Shown here one piece after another: positions 1 to 4,209 of a DNA stretch of 6,017 nt (positions are counted from its first letter, which is position 1; each line of letters begins with the position of its first letter). Source of the stretch: an uncultured Holophagaceae bacterium (GTDB lineage: Bacteria; Acidobacteriota; Holophagae; Holophagales; Holophagaceae); contig CAIYNT010000047.1 of NCBI GenBank assembly GCA_903927605.1, positions 1 through 6,017 of the forward strand, given 5' to 3'. Made by a program: the position numbers and the translations under genes. The notes below the pieces were generated by a model. That model was not told the DNA's origin. It did no database searches and saw nothing but the letters and a program-made list of their open reading frames with translations.

Positions 1-21
1 GCCGACGCCAAGGCCTTTCAT
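1..21 (-). CDS. Possible start of a downstream gene, cut off by the window edge
   Basis: On the minus strand an ATG at 21-19 overlaps the kinase stop codon (TGA, 20-18) in the classic 4-base ATGA arrangement, and the frame stays open to base 1 (M-K-G-L-G-V-G). Such overlaps are typical of translationally coupled genes. In families like NtrB/NtrC and PilS/PilR the gene after the kinase is usually its response regulator, so a regulator is the natural guess. Only seven codons are visible, and the AGGA upstream sits just one base from the ATG, which is too close for a good ribosome binding site. The true start may therefore lie further downstream, and the product cannot be identified from this window. 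Confidence 0.35.
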
Positions 22-1730
22 TCCTGGTGAGCGGGTAGGAAAATTTGGACTCGGGTGCCCTGGCTTGGCGCACTTTCCACCTTGATCTGCCAACCCATGG
101 CCTCGATGAATTTATAGACCAGACTCATGCCCAACCCCGACCCTTCTTCAAAACTGCCGGCAAAAGGGACAAAGAGGCGATCCAGTTGCTCTTCGGTCAT
201 CCCGCAGCCATTGTCGGAGACTGTCAGGTGGATCCTGCCTTCTGCGACCAGACAGGCCAGCCTCACAGAGGGGGTGGGCATGCCCTTGATGGCCTTGCGG
301 GCATTGCTGAGAAGGTTCATCAGCGCCCGGTGGAGGCCTGTGGAATCCGAGAGGAGATAGACCGGAGGGACGGGGTCCAGGCTGAGTGGAAGTCCTTCGG
401 TCCGGGGGTCCATCTCCCAGCTGGAGCGGACTTCCTCCAGCACCCTGGGGAGAAAGAGGATGGAGCCAGCGGGCGGTTCCGGGCGGGCGAAATCCAGGAA
501 GTCAGACACGATGGCGCCGACCCGATGGGTTTCACGCTCCAAGATGCCCAATACCCGGCCGCGGACCTCCTCGGGGGATCCTTTGCGCTGAAGCAGCTGC
601 ACACATCCACTGATGGAAGCGAGCGGATTCCTGAGTTCGTGGGCGAGCCCGGCCGCGAGCTGGCCGATGGCCGCAAGCCGTTCGCTGATGCGGGTGCGTT
701 CCTCCAGCGCCTTGAGGTCCGTAAGATCCTGGAACAGCAGAAGCTGGCCGGATTCACGGCCTGAGGCGCCCCGCAGAGAGGCCAGATGGCCACCGAGGAT
801 TCGACGGCTACCTGTGCCGGGGCTGGGCAGGACAATTTCAAAACGGTTCTCTCGGCCCCGGCGCGACGGGAAGGGGGGACCGGACGGGAAAAGATCCTGA
901 ATCGGTGCGCCGAGGGGAACGGTCCTCCCCAAGATGGATTCCGCAGCCGGATTGGCAGAGGTCACATGCCCTTTGATATCCAGAGTGATCAGGCCGGAGT
1001 GCATGGATTCCACGACGCGCTGGTGCAGGGCGGAGAGTTCATCCACCGTGGCCTCGCTGACGGTGAGATCGGAGCGGAGGCGGTCAAGATTCCTCCGGAT
1101 GAGCACTACGACCAATGTGGTCGTAAAGACCTGGAGGGAGGCGAGACCGAGGAGGAACGAGAGGCGCCCCTGATCCGGATCCGTGATGGGTCCAGACAAT
1201 CCGAAAGCAGGCAACAATCCGAAGGTGAAACCGAGGACCAGCATCACGTGGGTGAGGGAGGAGATGACTCCCACCCAGACAATCTCCACCGTGCCGAGGT
1301 AGAAGGCCGAAGCCAGCACCGGGAAGATGTAGAGGGTGGCGAATCGTTCCTGCATCACGCCCTGGTAGGCGATGACCAGGCTGACCAGAGCCAGATCCAG
1401 GGCGAGGTTCCAGCGGATCAAGACATTCCTGGGTGTGGGGAAGAGCTGATCCAGGGCCATCAGGCCGCGACCCGATTCCCAGGTGGCCTCGGCAAATATC
1501 ACTAGCAGTGCGCCCACATAGACCTGCTCCCCCGGGCCAGAAGCCCGGACATCCCAGGGGAGCGCGGCGTGCAACACCAGCAGGCCAAAGCTGGCGAACA
1601 GGCGGAACGAAAGCGGCAGGAAGGAGGCACTGGTGTCCGACGCGCCCAACCTGCCCCATGTGTGATGGAGCATGCCATCCATGGTGCCCGATATGCCATC
1701 CTGGAGCCATGGCCGACTCTGCCACCACAT
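18..1730 (-). CDS. Membrane-bound PAS-domain sensor histidine kinase (PilS/NtrB-like)
   Basis: This is a two-component sensor kinase that autophosphorylates a histidine and passes the phosphate to a response regulator. Residues below are counted from the most upstream ATG (base 1739; 573 aa). About six hydrophobic segments lie between residues 40 and 215, as in PilS-type sensors, with little periplasmic loop. A PAS-like domain follows at about 238-340, then a HisKA domain with phospho-acceptor H367 in AHELRNP. The HATPase_c domain has an N box around N475/N479, a G1 box DNGCGM (509-514) and a G2 box GSGLGMSL (533-540). All catalytic boxes look intact. The start is uncertain. The ATG at 1730 is preferred because GGAGG lies 10 bases upstream, whereas for the ATG at 1739 it is only one base away. 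ATGs at 1682 or 1673 would avoid overlap with the divergent Fur gene and keep every membrane segment. The stop overlaps a possible next gene. The signal and partner regulator are unknown. Confidence 0.9.
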   Translation of the reverse strand: MWWQSRPWLQDGISGTMDGMLHHTWGRLGASDTSASFLPLSFRLFASFGLLVLHAALPWDVRASGPGEQVYVGALLVIFAEATWESGRGLMALDQLFPTPRNVLIRWNLALDLALVSLVIAYQGVMQERFATLYIFPVLASAFYLGTVEIVWVGVISSLTHVMLVLGFTFGLLPAFGLSGPITDPDQGRLSFLLGLASLQVFTTTLVVVLIRRNLDRLRSDLTVSEATVDELSALHQRVVESMHSGLITLDIKGHVTSANPAAESILGRTVPLGAPIQDLFPSGPPFPSRRGRENRFEIVLPSPGTGSRRILGGHLASLRGASGRESGQLLLFQDLTDLKALEERTRISERLAAIGQLAAGLAHELRNPLASISGCVQLLQRKGSPEEVRGRVLGILERETHRVGAIVSDFLDFARPEPPAGSILFLPRVLEEVRSSWEMDPRTEGLPLSLDPVPPVYLLSDSTGLHRALMNLLSNARKAIKGMPTPSVRLACLVAEGRIHLTVSDNGCGMTEEQLDRLFVPFAGSFEEGSGLGMSLVYKFIEAMGWQIKVESAPSQGTRVQIFLPAHQE

Positions 1731-1741
1731 CCATGCCATCC
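1672..1741. repeat. Three direct copies of ATGCCATCC at the kinase/Fur junction
   Basis: The identical 9-mer occurs at 1672-1680, 1693-1701 and 1733-1741, so the starts are 21 and 40 bases apart, close to two and four helical turns. The copies sit where the kinase and the Fur-family gene begin in opposite directions, a position that suits an operator. They are not palindromic or AT-rich and do not resemble a classical Fur box. They also overlap possible coding sequence on both strands, where two of them encode Asp-Gly in the kinase N-terminus, so chance or coding bias is possible. Confidence 0.35.
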
Positions 1742-2176
1742 CTCCGCGCCGCCGGCATGCGTCAGACCCCCCAACGCGAAGGCATCCTCCGCGTATTGAG
1801 GGATTCGGACCGCCCTCTGACCGTGGAGGAGATCTGGGAGCGCATGCCGGAACGAAGGTCTGGCCTGCCTACGGTTTACCGGAACCTTGAGCGATTCATG
1901 CGTGAAGGATGGGCTGAGAGCATCCTCGGCAATGATCAGGTCATGCGGTTTGTCCGATGCGACTCACGCCACCATCATCACCATCTCCAGTGCGAGCACT
2001 GCGGCCGCACTGCAGAAGTGGATGCCTGCGGGCTGGAGGATTCCCTGCGGCACATGGAATCCATTTCAGGCTTCAAGATCACACGTCACCACCTCATGCT
2101 CTTTGGTCTCTGTGGGGCCTGCCGCGCAGAGGCCGGAGCAGGAGCAGGGGGCCACCCGTCGAAGACAAGCCGTTGA
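1709..2176 (+). CDS. Fur-family metal-responsive transcriptional regulator (Fur/Zur/PerR type)
   Basis: The product is 155 aa, normal for the ferric uptake regulator superfamily: dimeric cytoplasmic repressors that bind DNA when loaded with Fe, Zn, Mn or a peroxide-sensing metal. The N-terminal winged helix has the family pattern LRAAGMRQTPQR (12-23) and the recognition-helix motif LPTVYRNLER (53-62). The C-terminal dimerisation domain has a five-histidine stretch (88-92), CEHC (95-98) and CGAC (135-138). These two CxxC pairs are the usual structural zinc site. A Gly/Ala-rich tail follows. Sequence alone does not tell Fur from Zur or PerR. The ATG at 1709 has GGAG two bases upstream, a short spacing. 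The ATG at 1733 would also keep the family N-terminus but has no visible ribosome binding site, and the ATG at 1757 would cut into the first helix. The gene diverges from the kinase and ends 49 bp before tRNA-Gly. No promoter could be assigned with confidence. Confidence 0.92.
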   Translation: MADSATTSMPSLRAAGMRQTPQREGILRVLRDSDRPLTVEEIWERMPERRSGLPTVYRNLERFMREGWAESILGNDQVMRFVRCDSRHHHHHLQCEHCGRTAEVDACGLEDSLRHMESISGFKITRHHLMLFGLCGACRAEAGAGAGGHPSKTSR

Positions 2177-2185
2177 AATTCACCG

Positions 2186-2214
2186 TTGACCGGATGGCCC
2201 GCCATTGCTAGTCT
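2186..2214 (+). promoter_or_regulatory. Sigma70-type promoter of the tRNA cluster
   Basis: TTGACC (2186-2191) matches the -35 consensus at five of six bases. A 17-base spacer leads to TAGTCT (2209-2214), which matches TATAAT at four of six and is preceded by TGC, giving an extended -10. Transcription would start near 2221, leaving a leader of only about five bases before tRNA-Gly. The placement just after the Fur-family gene and directly before the tRNAs supports the call. Confidence 0.7.
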
Positions 2215-2225
2215 TGGTCTCTCAC

Positions 2226-2300
<75 letters not shown>

Positions 2301-2305
2301 CCGCC

Positions 2306-2325
2306 CGGGCCGCGCAAGCGGCCCG
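2306..2325 (+). other. Perfect GC hairpin with GCAA tetraloop between the two tRNAs
   Basis: CGGGCCGC (2306-2313) and GCGGCCCG (2318-2325) form an uninterrupted 8-bp stem closed by the stable GNRA-type loop GCAA. The sequence after it (TATCGTTT) is only weakly T-rich, so it could be a partial terminator that lets some transcription through to tRNA-Cys, or a structure guiding 3'-end processing of tRNA-Gly. The structure is seen directly; the role is inferred. Confidence 0.55.
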
Positions 2326-2358
2326 TATCGTTTGAAATCGCACAGCTATCAATAACAA

Positions 2359-2433
2359 GGCGCCGTAGCCAAGTGGTAAGGCCCGGGACTGCAAATCCTG
2401 TATCCATCGGTTCGATTCCGATCGGCGCCTCCA
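2359..2433 (+). tRNA. tRNA-Cys (anticodon GCA)
   Basis: The 75 bases form a full cloverleaf. The acceptor stem GGCGCCG pairs with CGGCGCC, the three-pair D stem is GCC/GGC, and the anticodon stem is CGGGA/TCCTG (one G-T pair) around loop CTGCAAA with anticodon GCA at 2391-2393. The T stem is ATCGG/CCGAT with loop TTCGATT. The discriminator is T, an identity element for CysRS, and CCA is encoded (2431-2433). It reads TGC and TGT codons. It lies 58 bp after tRNA-Gly and has no obvious promoter of its own, so the two are probably cotranscribed. Confidence 0.97.
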
Positions 2434-2437
2434 GACG

Positions 2438-2467
2438 AGCCCCCGCAAGGGGGCTTCCCCTGTTTTT
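2438..2467 (+). terminator. Rho-independent terminator of the tRNA cluster
   Basis: AGCCCCC (2438-2444) pairs with GGGGGCT (2449-2455) around a GCAA loop, giving a 7-bp GC-rich stem, followed by TCCCCTG and a run of five T (2463-2467). The T run starts seven bases after the stem, further than ideal. The site is five bases after tRNA-Cys. On the minus strand the stem is not followed by a T run, so it probably does not serve the convergent operon whose last gene stops at 2501. Confidence 0.7.
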
Positions 2468-2500
2468 CAGATAAAAAATCCTGATTGGGCCTTCTGCCTA

Positions 2501-3037
2501 TCATTCTTTGCGCCGTGCATCCGCCCATCCGAGAATGAGGCCCAGGGCCAGCGACCAGATGGCCGCCAGACCTACCTGGAACTCCGCGGGCAGGCTGAAG
2601 GTGAGTGTGTGCGCAGGGATCCAGAACCAAAGCAGCGTCCGGAGGGCCGGGAGCATCCCGTCGAAGCCCCGGCGGCCCATGATGAGGTTGTCCTCGAGAC
2701 GGTGGAAAAGCATCATCTGAGGTCCGAAGAGAACGTTGGTAAGCGCGGAGAGGGTGAATGCCCAACCCAGGCCGAAGCCCAGGAAGGTCGGCAGAATGTG
2801 ATGATCAAGGAGGGCATGCGTGAAGCCCTTCATGCCGACAAACCCGGCTTTGATAACAAGACCGAGCAGAGCCCATGCCAGCACTTTGGTCGGTAATTGG
2901 AGCGGGGTGCAGGGCAGGGAGGGGCGTCGGGACCTCAGGCTGGTTGCCAACAGTTCTCCCAGCGTGCCCAGGATCCCGAATTGGATGGCGGCGGAAAGGA
3001 ATGGGTGGGCCTGGACCCAGAGACGGTAACTGTTCAT
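2501..3037 (-). CDS. Small multi-pass membrane protein resembling the Mpv17/PMP22 family
   Basis: The 178-aa product is strongly hydrophobic, with likely membrane segments at about 12-32, 52-70, 80-104, 130-147 and 153-171 and a charged C-terminus (DARRKE). The C-terminal part resembles the signature region of Mpv17/PMP22 proteins: GPQMMLFHRLEDNLI (105-119), then LLWFWIPAHTLTFSLP (135-150), comparable to the family's W-x-x-W/F-P-x-x-x-x-x-F-x-x-P pattern, then a final helix beginning near VGLAAIWS. Eukaryotic members sit in mitochondrial inner or peroxisomal membranes and are poorly understood. Bacterial relatives have no settled role, so no function is assigned. It begins 35 bp after mnmA on the same strand and is probably the last gene of that operon. 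No strong ribosome binding site is visible before the ATG at 3037, and no terminator of its own is seen. The family call is from recalled motif similarity only. Confidence 0.75.
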   Translation of the reverse strand: MNSYRLWVQAHPFLSAAIQFGILGTLGELLATSLRSRRPSLPCTPLQLPTKVLAWALLGLVIKAGFVGMKGFTHALLDHHILPTFLGFGLGWAFTLSALTNVLFGPQMMLFHRLEDNLIMGRRGFDGMLPALRTLLWFWIPAHTLTFSLPAEFQVGLAAIWSLALGLILGWADARRKE

Positions 3038-3072
3038 TCATGAAGGCTAACCGGCGAGACAAAGGGCGAGGA

Positions 3073-4209
3073 TCACACCACTCGCTGGTCGATCCAACCG
3101 CCCCCCAGAACCTCTCCGTTCCGGTAGAAGACCACTGCCTGCCCGGGTGCGATGGCCCGCTGGGGCTCGGCGAATGACACCCTTGCACGGCCATCAGGAA
3201 GGGGCATGACCAGGGCCTCGGCTTCGGGGGACCGACTGCGAATACGGGCTTCACAGGTGACAGGAGAGGTCGGGGTACCATGGATCCAATTGAGTTCGCG
3301 GGCCACAAGATCCCTGCCGAACAGGTCCGATTCCCCCCCCACCCAGACAATGTTGCTGGCAGGGTCCGTCCGGACGACATAGAGAGGTTCGGAATAGGCC
3401 ACCCCCAGCCCGCGCCGTTGCCCTACGGTATGCCGCCAGTAGCCTCGATGTCGGCCGAGCCAGCGCCCATCGAGGTGGCGGATGTCCCCTTCTCCATATC
3501 CAGGGTTTCGACCCTCGGCTTCGATGAAGGCGTCGTAGCGATCCTGGGTGACAAAACAGATCTCCTGGCTCTCTGGTTTCTCCGCCAGATGAAGCCCCAA
3601 CTCGGTCCCCAGTTGACGAACCTCCGTCTTGGTGAGGTGGGCTAGGGGGAGGAGGGTGCGGGCCAGGGTCGTCTGGGTGTGATGGAACAGGAAGTAGCTC
3701 TGGTCCTTCGCCGGATCGAAGGCCTTGCGAAGGTGCCAGCGGCCATCCGAGTTGGTAATGGATGCATAGTGGCCCGTGGCCACAAATGGCGCGGCCATGG
3801 ATTCCGCCCGATCCATCAGGGTAGAGAATTTAAGATGTTGATTGCACCTGATGCAAGGACTTGGAGTTTCGCCCTTGAGATAATCCTGAATGAAGCCTTC
3901 GATGACGGTTTCCCGGAAGCGGGTCTCGAAATCCATGACGTAGTGGGGAAACCCAGATTCGTGAGCGACTCTCCGGGCATCTTGGAAGTCATCCAAAGTG
4001 CAGCATTTGCCATCCGAACTTCCTATGGTTGTTTTATCGAAGAGTTGCATGGAAAGGCCTATTACCTCAAACCCGGCCCGATGGAGGAGGGCAGCCATGA
4101 CTGAACTATCCACACCGCCGGACATGGCCGCGAGCACCCGATCGCCCTGTCGCAGGGTCGGGTGCTTTCGCAGAGGGTCGAGGGTTTGATCCAGAAGCCT
4201 GCTCATCAT
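3073..4209 (-). CDS. mnmA: tRNA-specific 2-thiouridylase MnmA
   Basis: MnmA is a cytoplasmic enzyme that uses ATP and relayed sulfur to make 2-thiouridine at wobble position 34 of tRNA-Lys, -Glu and -Gln. The 378-aa product has the family's normal length. It contains the PP-loop SGGVDSS (30-36), catalytic Cys119 in TPSPCIRCN (115-123), GHYA (146-149), KDQSYFL (168-174), the second catalytic Cys218 in KPESQEICFV (211-220) and GQRRGLG (263-269). The two cysteines correspond to E. coli Cys102 and Cys199, which carry the adenylation/persulfide chemistry. A C-terminal beta-barrel-like region completes the protein. The start is well supported: the ATG at 4209 overlaps the upstream stop as TGATG, and GAGG lies five bases before it. 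A second ATG follows at 4206. The open frame continues upstream of 4209, but that part is out-of-frame overlap with lptFG and unlike MnmA. A run of eight G lies in codons 290-292. Confidence 0.97.
   Translation of the reverse strand: MMSRLLDQTLDPLRKHPTLRQGDRVLAAMSGGVDSSVMAALLHRAGFEVIGLSMQLFDKTTIGSSDGKCCTLDDFQDARRVAHESGFPHYVMDFETRFRETVIEGFIQDYLKGETPSPCIRCNQHLKFSTLMDRAESMAAPFVATGHYASITNSDGRWHLRKAFDPAKDQSYFLFHHTQTTLARTLLPLAHLTKTEVRQLGTELGLHLAEKPESQEICFVTQDRYDAFIEAEGRNPGYGEGDIRHLDGRWLGRHRGYWRHTVGQRRGLGVAYSEPLYVVRTDPASNIVWVGGESDLFGRDLVARELNWIHGTPTSPVTCEARIRSRSPEAEALVMPLPDGRARVSFAEPQRAIAPGQAVVFYRNGEVLGGGWIDQRVV

Noticed and set aside
45..764. 239-codon plus-strand open frame opposite the kinase
   Set aside because: It is fully antisense to the kinase ATPase/HisKA region, its translation shows no domain pattern, and long antisense frames are common in GC-rich genes.
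786..1505. Second 239-codon plus-strand open frame opposite the kinase
   Set aside because: It has a low-complexity Glu/Gly/Asp/His-rich translation opposite the membrane helices of the kinase, typical of an antisense shadow.
1433..1708. N-terminal extension of the Fur-family gene
   Set aside because: The added 92 residues are Pro/Arg/Gly-rich, lie antisense to the kinase and would make the protein far longer than the Fur family norm.
1640..1800. Classical Fur box at the divergent junction
   Set aside because: No AT-rich 7-1-7 or 19-bp inverted repeat resembling a Fur or Zur box is visible; only the non-palindromic 9-mers stand out.
1965..1984. Histidine-rich stretch in the Fur-family gene as an artificial tag or repeat
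   Set aside because: Five consecutive His just before CxxC is the normal metal-binding motif of the Fur family, not a tag.
2468..2500. Terminator for the minus-strand operon just after its last stop codon
   Set aside because: There is a run of A (T on the minus strand) at 2473-2478, but only a 3-bp or bulged AT-rich stem can be drawn near it, which is too weak to call.
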